A DNA stretch of 64,000 nt from Bacillota bacterium (GTDB lineage: Bacteria > Bacillota > Bacilli > Paenibacillales > Paenibacillaceae): NCBI GenBank assembly GCA_023391635.1, contig JAEWAQ010000032.1, forward strand, positions 1 to 64,000. The letters are read 5' to 3'. Below the pieces are notes generated by a model. The model saw only the letters and a program-made list of their open reading frames with translations. It was not told where the DNA came from and did no database searches. The first letter of the stretch is position 1, and each line of letters opens with the position of its first letter. Below, one piece after another: positions 44,771 through 53,468 of the stretch. Both the position numbers and the translations under genes were made by a program.

Positions 44771-45865
44771 ATGAAACGCATCGTGACCACGTTTAACGGC
44801 ATGGGAATGGGGCTCGGAAATTTATCACGCTTGTCGAATGCGGAAACCCGGTCGATCAGCCCGGAAAATTTCAACGGTGAAAAAGGCAAGGGAGGGATGG
44901 CAACCGAAGGAACCGGAGCGCCGGCCGCCCGCGATCTGGGACAAGGCTGGAAAGTATCCCCCTCGATTAAATTGCTCGGCGGAACGACAGCCGTTATGGC
45001 CGACATCGCCGGCCCGGGCGTTATTCAGAATATTTGGCTGACCTGCGGACCGAAACAATGGCGCAATCTGATTTTCCGCTTTTACTGGGATGCCGAGGAT
45101 ACGCCATCGGTTGAAGTGCCGGTCGGCGATTTCTTCTGCAACGGCTGGTGCGAACGCGTAAACGTCAACTCGCTGCCGATTGCGGTCAATCCGGCGGGCG
45201 GCTTCAATAGCTATTGGGAGATGCCGTTTCGCCGGGCAGCCCGCATTACGATGGAAAACCGCTCGGACGAAGACGTCTGGCTCTATTATCAGATCAATTA
45301 CACGTTGACGGAAGTTCCTGCCGATTGCGCCTATTTTCACGCCCAGTGGCGACGAAGCAATCCGCTGCCGTACAAGCAGGATCATACCATTCTGGAAGAC
45401 GTCCGCGGCCAGGGCCATTACGTCGGCACTTATCTGGCCTGGCAAGTGAACAGCAACAACTGGTTCGGCGAAGGCGAAATCAAGTTTTTCATGGACGGAG
45501 ACAAGGAGTTTCCGACGATCTGCGGAACAGGCACAGAGGACTATTTCGGCGGCGCCTGGAACTGGGAATTCCCGCAAGGCCAGTACGGCACCTACACCAC
45601 CCCGTTTCTGGGCATGCACCAGGCGATCAAGGCGGATGGGCTGTACCGCGCGAATCAGCGCTTCGGCATGTACCGCTGGCACGTCCTGGATCCGATCCGG
45701 TTCAAAAGCGACCTAAGGGTCACGATCCAGGCACTCGGCTGGCGGTCGGGCGGCCGCTATTTGCCGCTTCAGGACGATATCGCGTCCGTCGCATACTGGT
45801 ATCAGTCGGAGCCCCATGCCGCTTATCCGGCCCTGCCGTCCGTCGACGAACTGGAAGTCATCTGA
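44771..45865 (+). CDS. DUF2961 (GH172 family) protein, second copy
   Basis: A GH172/DUF2961 protein of up to 364 residues, shorter than and divergent from the one at 37787. Family blocks are FNGMGMGLGNLSRLSNAETR, PGVIQNIWLTCGPKQWRNLI, DTPSVEVPVGDFF and GTGTEDYFGGAWNW. There is no signal peptide. The start is uncertain: GAGAGG directly touches ATG 44771, and GTG 44783 is 12 nt from it. It is divergent from the deacetylase/M42 operon and is closed by a strong terminator. Confidence 0.88.
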   Translation: MKRIVTTFNGMGMGLGNLSRLSNAETRSISPENFNGEKGKGGMATEGTGAPAARDLGQGWKVSPSIKLLGGTTAVMADIAGPGVIQNIWLTCGPKQWRNLIFRFYWDAEDTPSVEVPVGDFFCNGWCERVNVNSLPIAVNPAGGFNSYWEMPFRRAARITMENRSDEDVWLYYQINYTLTEVPADCAYFHAQWRRSNPLPYKQDHTILEDVRGQGHYVGTYLAWQVNSNNWFGEGEIKFFMDGDKEFPTICGTGTEDYFGGAWNWEFPQGQYGTYTTPFLGMHQAIKADGLYRANQRFGMYRWHVLDPIRFKSDLRVTIQALGWRSGGRYLPLQDDIASVAYWYQSEPHAAYPALPSVDELEVI

Positions 45866-45888
45866 ATGCGTTGCAATTGAACCAAGCA

Positions 45889-45923
45889 AGGGTTTGTCCC
45901 CCCCGCGAAGGAGGACAAACCCT
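45889..45923 (+). terminator. Terminator after the second GH172 gene
   Basis: AGGGTTTGTCC (45889-45899) and GGACAAACCCT (45913-45923) form a perfect 11-bp stem with a 13-nt loop, followed by GATTTGTTTTAG. Confidence 0.75.
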
Positions 45924-46149
45924 GATTTGTTTTAGTGTACCCACGTCAGGGAATGCTCTGATAGTCCGAATCCTTGATCCGGTACCAGCACACCAGGTCC
46001 GATTCCGGCGGAATCGGCGGTCCGGCGCCTTCCGACGTTTCGGCACACAAATATGAAACGGGCGACTATATAAGTGGCACAAAAGGAGTTTGGTAACAAA
46101 TGTCTAGTACCTACAGGTAAACCCCATTTCCTGTAGGGAGGCGATCCAG

Positions 46150-46756
46150 ATGAAGAACATTCTTCACGCCGATGACATTAATCCGGAAATTCAAGCGGTA
46201 AAGAGCTATTAAATCGACGAAGGATAAGCGAATGTTCGAGCGATATCAAGCCATTCTAATGTATCTGCACGGAGTTAAGTATGATCGGATTTCAATCATT
46301 TTTGGAAAGTCAACCGCATCGATCGGACATTACGTCAAAGCTTATCGCGAAGGCGGGCTTGATGGGTTAACCATGGGACAATCACCTGGTCGTCCACCTT
46401 TTCTGTCGCATGAGCAGGAAGAAGAACTTCGTCAGCTTCTCATAGAATCGAGGCCGGCAGATGTCGGCTTTTCTGCAGAAATGAATTGGACCTCCTTCCT
46501 TGTACGAGACTGGATTGAGCGCGAGTTTGACGTTACATACTCAGACCGTGGCGTTCGAAAGTTATTACGGTTACTGGGGTTCAGCTACACGAAGCCGACA
46601 TATACTTTGGCCAAGGCCGATCTAGCCAAACAAGAAGCGTTCAAAATCGAGTTCGAAGATGTAAAAAAATTGCTTCGGCACGAAATTGATCGTATCTTGT
46701 TTGAAGATGAATCTATGATAAAGCAGCCTCGACGGTCATTGTCGTTCCTCTTCTAA
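46150..46756 (+). pseudogene. IS630-family transposase, frameshifted and truncated
   Basis: ATG 46150 begins MKNILHADDINPEIQAVKSY and stops at 46213; the IS630-type sequence continues in another frame (KSTKDKRMFERYQAILMYLH) and runs to 46756. It keeps the HTH part (IIFGKSTASIGHYVKAYREGG) and the first catalytic region (RILFEDESMI), then breaks off into QPRRSLSFLF and a stop. The second and third DDE residues are lost. A CTACAGG/CCTGTAG inverted repeat at about 46109-46136 may belong to its left end. Confidence 0.8.
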
Positions 46757-46922
46757 TAATATACTACTTCGCTCAACGCAACATGATCGGCGGTATAGCA
46801 AATATGGGGGTTAAAGGGTAAGATCAGCTACTGTGCAAAATCCTGAAATCCTGATCGGCTCAAGCTATGATACAGATGGAAATATCAAGCCGATTCAGGA
46901 TGCAGGGTAAGAAAGACCAACA

Positions 46923-47441
46923 TCAGTGACAATAGACGTTGACGCCTTTATACGCATTCAGCAGCGTCATCAGCTTCGCGTTCTCGCGGAATAACTCCAC
47001 ATGGTGACGGATCTCATCGGATGATGAGTGAAGCGCCGCCGTCTCGTCCGCGCGATCGCCAGCCGCAAGCCCATCCGTGAATTGCAGGTACGATGCATGC
47101 ACGTCCTCCGCAATCGCCTGCGCGACCGATAGTTCCTCGGGCGGAGCCGTAAGCGGCGCCATCAGCGATTCGACGTACGATCGGCCTTCCTGCACGTCCT
47201 CCGACGCCAATCCGCCCTGTGCAATTTTCCCCATCTGATTGCTCATCTCATTGACAGCGTAGACCAATTGGCTGTAATAGTTCTGTTCGGAGAAGGCGGG
47301 GGCCGCGATCGCTACGGGCGGGTTCGCCTTCCAATATCCGAATCCGATTGCTCCGATTAAGACAAGCGGGATAATGAATATATAAAGCCAGTGCTTCAAC
47401 GATTGATTCGCCGAGTGTATAAACCGCCGCTGTTTCGCCAT
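46923..47441 (-). CDS. Membrane-anchored protein of unknown function
   Basis: A 172-residue protein with a basic N-terminus, one membrane helix (about residues 19-38, WLYIFIIPLVLIGAIGFGYW) and a helical extracytoplasmic domain rich in Glu, Gln and Ala (NYYSQLVYAVNEMSNQMGKI, then HHVELFRENAKLM). No family is recognised. ATG 47441 is used because GGAAAG is 11 nt upstream but only 2 nt from GTG 47450. It is divergent from the sulfonate transporter operon, with the shared control region between. Confidence 0.65.
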   Translation of the reverse strand: MAKQRRFIHSANQSLKHWLYIFIIPLVLIGAIGFGYWKANPPVAIAAPAFSEQNYYSQLVYAVNEMSNQMGKIAQGGLASEDVQEGRSYVESLMAPLTAPPEELSVAQAIAEDVHASYLQFTDGLAAGDRADETAALHSSSDEIRHHVELFRENAKLMTLLNAYKGVNVYCH

Positions 47442-47501
47442 CGCGCGCACTTCTTTCCGTGTATTTTAACCTGTTCGCAAGTTCATTATAAAACTTTTTA
47501 A

Positions 47502-47540
47502 AAATAAAGTCTACCTGTTTAGTCGGAATAGTGTTATAAT
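47502..47540 (+). promoter_or_regulatory. Promoter region of the sulfonate/cysteine operon, CymR-like motif
   Basis: A perfect TATAAT lies at 47535-47540. At the -35 position no good hexamer is seen; instead the stretch TCTACCTGTTTAGTCGGAAT (47510-47529) resembles sites of the CymR/Rrf2 sulfur regulator, whose consensus ends in NGGAAT. This fits a cysteine-controlled sulfur operon, but the match is by eye. Confidence 0.4.
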
Positions 47541-47626
47541 CGTTTCTGCCAGTCGAGGAGGCTTATCCTATCGAACGGAGAAGTCGCGACACGCAGCATT
47601 CATTTATACACGGAGGGGTATTCACA

Positions 47627-48658
47627 ATGGCTAGAACAGGAAGGAAATTACTCGGTACGATTCTTATGATCGCGATGGTTCTCGCGCTCGCGGCATGCGG
47701 CGGGAAGAACGAAAATAAAGCGGCATCGGGCAGCAAAGACGCGCCGACAAAGCTGCGTCTCGGCTATCTGAGCGTCATGGACGACGCACAGACGATTTTG
47801 GCCCACAATGCAGGATTGTACAAGGAGCACGGTCTCGACGTGGACATGCAAGTGTTCGCCAGCGGCACGGACCTGATCAAGGCGGTCGTCGGCGGCCAAT
47901 TGGACGGCGGCGTGCTCGGCTTCACGAACGCCTTGTCCTGGCTGGACAAGGGGTCCGATCTCAAGATCGTCGGCGGCGCGCAGATCGGCTTCCACAGCTT
48001 GCTCGTGTCTGGAGACAGCAGCATTGAATCCGTAGACCAACTGAAAGGCAAGAGCGTCGCTTCGCAGAAGCAAGGCAGCACGGCTGACATCGTATGGAAC
48101 GGCGTCGTGCTGAAGAGCGGGAATTTAGCCAAGCAGGATGTCAACATGCAATACGTAACTCCAGCGGTCGCCATTCAATCGCTGGCTGCCAAGAAGGTCG
48201 ACGGTGCGTTTGTATTCGAGCCGTTCGCCTCGATCGCCAAGCTGTCGTACCCGGTAAAGGAGATTTACGAGATCGGGACGGAATGGCCGTTCCCTTGCAT
48301 GGTCGTGATCACTTCCGGCGATCTGGTGAACAATAACCGCGATGCCGTGAACCGAATGCTCGACGCGCAGAAGGAAGCGATCGAGATGCTGCAGAACGAT
48401 CCGGCCAAGGCTGCGGGCTTCATCACGAAGGAATTCATCCAGGAAGATACGGTGAAGAAGATCGACGGCACGGAAGTGCCGGCAGTGGACGTAATCAAGT
48501 CCGCGATCGAATCCCAAACGTTCAACTGGGCGATCGAAGACCAGGACATCGAGCGTATGCAGGAAGTGTCCCAGATGATGGTCGAACAAGGCATTCTGGA
48601 AAATGCGATCGACGTGAACAAGGCGCTGGACCTGGCTTGGCAGAAACAACTAAAATAA
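47627..48658 (+). CDS. ssuA: Sulfonate/nitrate-type ABC transporter binding lipoprotein
   Basis: A 343-residue lipoprotein (lipobox ALAAC at about residues 20-24) of the SsuA/TauA/NrtA family, which captures aliphatic sulfonates or similar anions. Typical segments are KLRLGYLSVMDDAQTILAHN, GTDLIKAVVGGQLDGGVLGF and KGKSVASQKQGSTADIVWNG. It heads a four-gene operon with permease, ATPase and cysteine synthase, which points to a sulfur source. The precise substrate is inferred from context. GGAGGGG lies upstream of ATG 47627. Confidence 0.85.
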   Translation: MARTGRKLLGTILMIAMVLALAACGGKNENKAASGSKDAPTKLRLGYLSVMDDAQTILAHNAGLYKEHGLDVDMQVFASGTDLIKAVVGGQLDGGVLGFTNALSWLDKGSDLKIVGGAQIGFHSLLVSGDSSIESVDQLKGKSVASQKQGSTADIVWNGVVLKSGNLAKQDVNMQYVTPAVAIQSLAAKKVDGAFVFEPFASIAKLSYPVKEIYEIGTEWPFPCMVVITSGDLVNNNRDAVNRMLDAQKEAIEMLQNDPAKAAGFITKEFIQEDTVKKIDGTEVPAVDVIKSAIESQTFNWAIEDQDIERMQEVSQMMVEQGILENAIDVNKALDLAWQKQLK

Positions 48659-48677
48659 GCTATAGGATGTTGCATCT

Positions 48678-49463
48678 ATGAATAAGTTTCTACGCAAGAT
48701 CTGGCGTCAGCTTTGGCCTTTTCTTATTGCCGCGGGTTCCCTGCTGCTGCTCCTGCAGCTGGGACACCTGCGGCAACCGATCGTCATGCCGTCGGTGCCT
48801 GACGTGTTCGAGCGCCTGTTCCGGGATGTCGGCAAATCTTCATTCTGGCAATCGATTGCCTCTAGTCTATACCGGTTAGGCATCGGGTATCCGATCGCTT
48901 GTTTCCTTGGGGGTCTGCTGGGTCTGCTGGCAGGCCTTTCCCGCAGTTTCGCGGTCTACCTGCGCAGCCTGATCGGCATCCTGCAGTCGATTCCGCCGAT
49001 TACCTGGCTCCCGATGCTCGTCATTTTGTATGGCTTCGGCAACATTCCGATTATCATTATCATCATTGTCGCCAGCTTCTTCCCGATGGCGCTGTCCGTC
49101 ATGAACGGGACCGAAGGAGTCAACCATACGCATCTGGAAGTAGCCAAGGTGCTGGGGGCGAAGCGGAGCCAGCTGCTGCGCAAAGTGTACCTGCCCGAGA
49201 CGCTGCCCGCATTCATTACCGGGGCCCAGGTCGCCTTCGGGAACGCCTGGCGTTCTCTGGTCGCGGGCGAGATGATGGGCGGTCTCGCAGTCGGACTCGG
49301 TTTCTCGATCAGTTTCTCCGGTGAAGTTGCCGACATGAAAGGCGTCATCATGTTCATTATCGTCATCGGCACAATCGCGACGATCATCGATCAATTCGTG
49401 CTGGAGTTCCTGAAGCGCAGGCTGCTGCATTGGCGCTACATCAAGGGAGGAGGGGACCACTGA
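48678..49463 (+). CDS. ssuC: Sulfonate-type ABC transporter permease
   Basis: A 261-residue inner-membrane permease with about six helices. The family EAA-like loop is LEVAKVLGAKRSQLLRKVYL, followed by PETLPAFITGAQVAFGNAWR, both close to SsuC/TauC. It lies 19 bp after the binding-protein gene, and its TGA overlaps the ATG of the ATPase gene by one base. Confidence 0.9.
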   Translation: MNKFLRKIWRQLWPFLIAAGSLLLLLQLGHLRQPIVMPSVPDVFERLFRDVGKSSFWQSIASSLYRLGIGYPIACFLGGLLGLLAGLSRSFAVYLRSLIGILQSIPPITWLPMLVILYGFGNIPIIIIIIVASFFPMALSVMNGTEGVNHTHLEVAKVLGAKRSQLLRKVYLPETLPAFITGAQVAFGNAWRSLVAGEMMGGLAVGLGFSISFSGEVADMKGVIMFIIVIGTIATIIDQFVLEFLKRRLLHWRYIKGGGDH

Positions 49464-50203
49464 TGCAGACGCTCGAATTGCGCGGCGTGCAGAAGTCGTT
49501 CGGCAGCCTGCAGGTGCTGAAGGATATCGACATCACGATCAAACAAGGCGAATTCGCGGCGATCGTCGGCCCTTCCGGTTGCGGGAAGAGCACGGCTCTG
49601 CGCATGTTCGCGGGTCTGGAGCGCCCCTCTTCCGGACAAGTGCTGGCCGGCGGCACGCCGATCGCAGGCCCGGGCCCCGATCGCATGTTCATATTCCAGG
49701 AGCATGCCCTGTACCCTTGGTCGACTGTCGAGGAGAACGTAGGCTTGGGACTTGAGCTGGCGGGCGTATCGAAGGCCGAGCGGATTAAGAGAGTGAATGC
49801 GGTGCTGGATAAGGTCAATCTGGCCGGGTTCAATCGCTATTATCCGACGCAGTTGTCCGGCGGCATGAAGCAACGTGCGGCGATTGCCCGGGCGCTCATC
49901 ATGGATCCGGATGTGTTGCTGCTGGACGAACCTTATGGAGCGCTTGATGCGTTGACGCGGCTGACGATGCAGAATGAGCTGCTGAAAATATGGTCCGGCT
50001 CCGGCAAGACGATGCTGCTGATTACGCATGATATCGACGAAGCGCTTTACCTGGCGGACAAGATTTTCGTCATGAGTGCAAGGCCGGGTCAGATCGTGGA
50101 GACGATCGAACTGAACGAGTCGAGACCACGCAACCGCAATAGCGACAGCTTTGCTGCATACAGGCATCGGATCATGGAATTGCTGGGCATTGAAGAAACC
50201 TGA
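49463..50203 (+). CDS. ssuB: Sulfonate-type ABC transporter ATP-binding protein
   Basis: A 246-residue ABC ATPase with Walker A GPSGCGKST (about residues 38-46), a Q-loop in FIFQEHALYPW, the signature LSGGMKQR, Walker B VLLLDEPYGALDALT and the H-loop Leu-Ile-Thr-His-Asp. The sequence is typical of SsuB/TauB. ATG 49463 shares its A with the permease stop (TGATG) and has AGGAGGGGA upstream. Confidence 0.92.
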   Translation: MQTLELRGVQKSFGSLQVLKDIDITIKQGEFAAIVGPSGCGKSTALRMFAGLERPSSGQVLAGGTPIAGPGPDRMFIFQEHALYPWSTVEENVGLGLELAGVSKAERIKRVNAVLDKVNLAGFNRYYPTQLSGGMKQRAAIARALIMDPDVLLLDEPYGALDALTRLTMQNELLKIWSGSGKTMLLITHDIDEALYLADKIFVMSARPGQIVETIELNESRPRNRNSDSFAAYRHRIMELLGIEET

Positions 50204-50223
50204 GTCCAAGGAGGGCGAGCAAG

Positions 50224-51153
50224 ATGGCAAGAGCAGTATCCTCCATCACGGAGCTGATCGGCGACACGCCGATCGTACGACTCCGGAGGGTGGCGTCCGA
50301 GACCGGCGCTTCCGTGTATATGAAGCTGGAATACTACAATCCGGGGAAGAGCGTGAAGGACCGGGCCGCCTATAACATGATCGCGACCGCGGAACGGGAA
50401 GGCAAGATTGCCCCGGAAAGGTCGACGATCATCGAGCCGACTTCGGGCAATACCGGCATCGGTCTGGCAATGGTCAGCGCGGCGCGCGGCTACCCGTGCA
50501 TCATCACGATGCCGGAGAATGCGACCAAGGAGCGCGTCATGGTGATGCGGGCTTACGGCGCTCAGGTTTACCTGACGCCTGCCGCGCAAGGCATGAAAGG
50601 CGCGATCGACAAAGCGCAGGAGCTGGCGGCTGGCATCGCCGGCAGCTTCATCCCGATGCAATTCGAGAATCAGGCCAATTCGGATGCACACCGGGGGACG
50701 ACGGCCGTGGAAATCTACGAAGCGTTCGAAGGCAAGCTGGACGCGCTTGTGATGACGGCCGGTACAGGCGGCACGATTACAGGCACCGGGGAAGAGCTTA
50801 GGAAGCGGCTGCCCGACTTGCGCATCTATGTAGTGGAACCGGCAGGGTCTCCTGTACTGGCCGGCGGTCAGCCGGGCAAGCACAAAATTCCCGGCACCGG
50901 CCCGGGCTTCATCCCGGCCATTCTGAATACCTCGATCTATGACGAGATTCTGCATATCCAAGATGACGACGCGCAAGCGATGGCCCGCAGCCTGGCCGCG
51001 AAGGAAGGCATCCTCGTCGGCGCATCCGCTGCCGCTGCCGCCTACTTCGCCGTCGAGGTCGGCCGCGAGCTGCCTCCGGGCGCGAATGTGCTCTGCATCG
51101 CGCCGGACTCCGGCGAGCGCTACCTGTCGACCGACTTGTTCGCGATTCCTTGA
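50224..51153 (+). CDS. cysK: Cysteine synthase (O-acetylserine sulfhydrylase)
   Basis: A 309-residue PLP enzyme that makes cysteine from O-acetylserine and sulfide. The PLP lysine is Lys45 in NPGKSVKDRAAYNM; the substrate-binding loop is EPTSGNTGIGLAM, and the PLP-phosphate loop is TAGTGGTITGTG. It follows the ATPase gene by 20 bp with AAGGAGGG as ribosome binding site, and so couples sulfur import to cysteine formation. The last 34 bp overlap the 3' end of the convergent ATPase gene. Confidence 0.93.
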   Translation: MARAVSSITELIGDTPIVRLRRVASETGASVYMKLEYYNPGKSVKDRAAYNMIATAEREGKIAPERSTIIEPTSGNTGIGLAMVSAARGYPCIITMPENATKERVMVMRAYGAQVYLTPAAQGMKGAIDKAQELAAGIAGSFIPMQFENQANSDAHRGTTAVEIYEAFEGKLDALVMTAGTGGTITGTGEELRKRLPDLRIYVVEPAGSPVLAGGQPGKHKIPGTGPGFIPAILNTSIYDEILHIQDDDAQAMARSLAAKEGILVGASAAAAAYFAVEVGRELPPGANVLCIAPDSGERYLSTDLFAIP

Positions 51154-52592
51154 GTTTTCGCCTCGATGTGCCCTAACAAGTACAGGAAGGCAAAGGCAGG
51201 TATCTTGATAATCGGACACGCGCTCGCGTGTTCCGTACGGCCGTAGTCGGAGCTGTTCTTCGTAACTACGATTGCAGCTTCGACTCTCGCGTCGTTTGCC
51301 CATTCCACAATGGCTTCTTTATGCGACAACCCCGTATTTTCACGATATTTCACTTCGATCAGCATCTTCTTCATGGCCCCGTAGTGGGCCACGATATCGA
51401 TTTCCTTCTCCGTTCTGGCGTCCCGATAATAACCGACTTGCGTTGCGTTCAAGGAATTGAAAGCATGGACGTGTTTGTATGTGGCTGTCTCCACGATCAT
51501 GCCCATCTCCGTCGCATCGGTCAGCACTTCCTCCCCGATCATCAGCACAGCATTGCGTATCGCCACGTCTGCCAGGTAAACCTTGGGCTTGGCTTTCAAG
51601 ATTTTCTTGCCCGCTCGCTCGGTTGGCTGGCTGACATAGATCAGATTGGCCTGTTCCAGGAACTCCATATAATTCGCGACCGTCGGACGAGAGACCCCGA
51701 CTTCCTTGGCGATCGTGTCCTGAACCACGATATTGCCGCTAACCATACACAAATAAAGGAATATTCGTTCAAGTTCCGCCACGTTGCGAATGGGAAACAG
51801 AGATACCATATCCCGCTTCAGCACCTTGTCCACGACATCTTCCCGAATGATCTTCTGCGCATAATTTACATCATCGGACAGCGCGACCTCAGGAAACCCA
51901 CCGACGAGTAAATAGCGATGAAAATGTTTCTGCAAAGGCGCAAGGTCCAGCATGAGCTGCGACAGCGTTGGTTTGTCCAGAAAGCCGAGCTCCGCAGGGG
52001 CTACAGAGGCTGCCAGATTTGGTTCGGGCACGCCCATCAGAGTAAGATACTCGTAGAACGACAGGGTAGGGATTCTGATCGTTGTCCATCGTCCCACACC
52101 GCTTTCTTTCGCTTTCTCCGCAAGTACGGGGCTTGCCGAGCCCGTCGCCATAAGATGATAACCGGGGTTGCGGTCGTAGAGCGTTTTTAGCCATAGATCC
52201 CAGTCCTGGGCATACTGAATCTCGTCGAAGAAGAAATACAGATTCTGGTCACTCGGGTTCAGGTTATTCTGGAAGACGTCAAGGATCCGTCCAATATCGC
52301 AGAGCTTCAGCATGGGATGGTCGAACGAGACGTACAGAATGTTCTTCGCAGGCACCCCGCGGTTCAGACAATCCTCAATCATTTGATGCAAGATCGTGGT
52401 TTTTCCTACCCGCCGAGGACCGGAGAGAATAACCGCTCTCTTGATCTTCGGATGTTCGAATACTTTCTTCGCTTCGAAGTAAGCGAGACGTTTGACGGAT
52501 TTTGTCAATTCTGCCGATATCTTATTCGCAACCCACCAAGTATTATAACCGTGAAGGACTTTCAACACCGTTTCGTCAGAAATAAAAGCCAT
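51120..52592 (-). CDS. ATP-binding protein, AAA_14/DUF4143 type
   Basis: A 490-residue ATPase. The N-terminal AAA domain has Walker A LSGPRRVGKTT (about residues 54-64), Walker B LYFFFDEIQYAQDW and a sensor MATGSAS. The C-terminal DUF4143 part includes a winged-helix stretch (IAKEVGVSRPTVANYMEFLE) and a nuclease-like region (EKEIDIVAHYGAMKKMLIEV, D-x-n-E-x-K). Such proteins are widespread and of uncertain role; DNA or plasmid/defence-related functions have been suggested. ATG 52592 is chosen because GGTGA is correctly spaced. Confidence 0.87.
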   Translation of the reverse strand: MAFISDETVLKVLHGYNTWWVANKISAELTKSVKRLAYFEAKKVFEHPKIKRAVILSGPRRVGKTTILHQMIEDCLNRGVPAKNILYVSFDHPMLKLCDIGRILDVFQNNLNPSDQNLYFFFDEIQYAQDWDLWLKTLYDRNPGYHLMATGSASPVLAEKAKESGVGRWTTIRIPTLSFYEYLTLMGVPEPNLAASVAPAELGFLDKPTLSQLMLDLAPLQKHFHRYLLVGGFPEVALSDDVNYAQKIIREDVVDKVLKRDMVSLFPIRNVAELERIFLYLCMVSGNIVVQDTIAKEVGVSRPTVANYMEFLEQANLIYVSQPTERAGKKILKAKPKVYLADVAIRNAVLMIGEEVLTDATEMGMIVETATYKHVHAFNSLNATQVGYYRDARTEKEIDIVAHYGAMKKMLIEVKYRENTGLSHKEAIVEWANDARVEAAIVVTKNSSDYGRTEHASACPIIKIPAFAFLYLLGHIEAKTQGIANKSVDR

Positions 52593-52885
52593 GATTATCA
52601 CCACTCACTTCATAATGTATATCATATTTTACATTATGTCCGGCGGAATGTAAATTTAAACCTGAATGAATGCTTTTCCAAGAGGCTGTACGAGAAGAAG
52701 GGGGGGCTGGAAGCCCTCTCTTGTTCTCGTTGGCGTAACGCCCTTGCGTCCGGATCGGCGCGGTGAGGGCAATGTCTCCATCATCGAATGCCAGCCCCAG
52801 AATCTCGCTATACGTATACGCATCGATCCGTTCATAGGGGCTGCGTGTTCCCTTCGACTCGTTCCTATTTATATTCATGGGTGTC
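52593..52885. other. Stretch without a recognisable gene
   Basis: A minus-strand open frame (52878 to 52576) contains YERIDAYTYSEILGLAFDDG, which looks protein-like but matches no family I recognise, and its 3' end runs over the promoter of the ATPase gene. Given the gene relics next to it, this is probably also decayed coding sequence. Confidence 0.4.
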
Positions 52886-52999
52886 CTACGCTTCTCCTGT
52901 CGAACACGTATAGCCGTCTAAGCTGAAGCAATGGACTGAGCCGATCACGTAATCGAGAGGATACTTCGCGTAGATGTCGCCGTACAATTCCATTTGCCC
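52886..52999 (-). pseudogene. Histidinol-phosphatase (PHP family) fragment
   Basis: On the minus strand a short frame reads MELYGDIYAKYPLDYVIGSV followed by HCFSLDGYT and ends at a TAG at 52886. The segment YPLDYVIGSVH is characteristic of PHP-domain histidinol-phosphatases (HisK/HisJ). Only about 35 codons remain, in a different frame from the kinase fragment immediately upstream. Confidence 0.6.
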
Positions 53000-53222
53000 A
53001 TGCACACGTGTCCAGCCCTTCGAAGCTCCGTTCCACGTCTTTGCGGGCGTCTTCGAGCAAGCCGAGGTACGTTCTGTTCGTCTGCGACGTGACGGTGCTG
53101 GAAGCCCAGTAATAAATCGAGATGCCGAATATGGCGAACGGAATCGTGAAGATCAGCATGTACGTGATCAGCGTTCTGACCAAGATGGAGTTGCGCCGTT
53201 TCAGATAGGCAAGACCTTTCAA
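53000..53222 (-). pseudogene. Sensor kinase (YesM-like) N-terminal fragment
   Basis: TTG 53222, 7-9 nt behind GAGGAGG, starts a frame reading KGLAYLKRRNSILVRTLITY, then MLIFTIPFAIFGISIYYWAS, which is the membrane anchor of a YesM-type histidine kinase, followed by the start of its sensor (LEDARKDVERSFEGLD). After about 70 codons it passes into unrelated sequence that encodes a histidinol-phosphatase piece in another frame. It is a decayed gene start. Confidence 0.65.
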
Positions 53223-53468
53223 GGGCTTGTCCTCCTCAGTGAGATCTGTCGATTGATTAAATAGTTAGCCTTATTTCAGGCGGGTCGTCAAGTAGGATCA
53301 ACTGCGAGGAATTAACGATGTAAGGCGGCTTGTTCACGAACAGCGCCGACACAGAAAGACAACCGTTTCGCCATTGAGACAAGATTTGACTACCTTTTCG
53401 TTCATCGTTCGTATAAACTATCATGCAGTTGGTTATGTCTACCAGTCTATCAATGGGAGAGAATGCGG

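Noticed and set aside
47451..47626. SAM or other riboswitch before the sulfonate operon
   Set aside because: The leader is too short after the -10 box and lacks the conserved S-box or T-box core sequences.
52576..52878. A 100-codon minus-strand gene
   Set aside because: It lacks a ribosome binding site and runs over the ATPase promoter; only part of it looks protein-like, so it was treated as probable debris.
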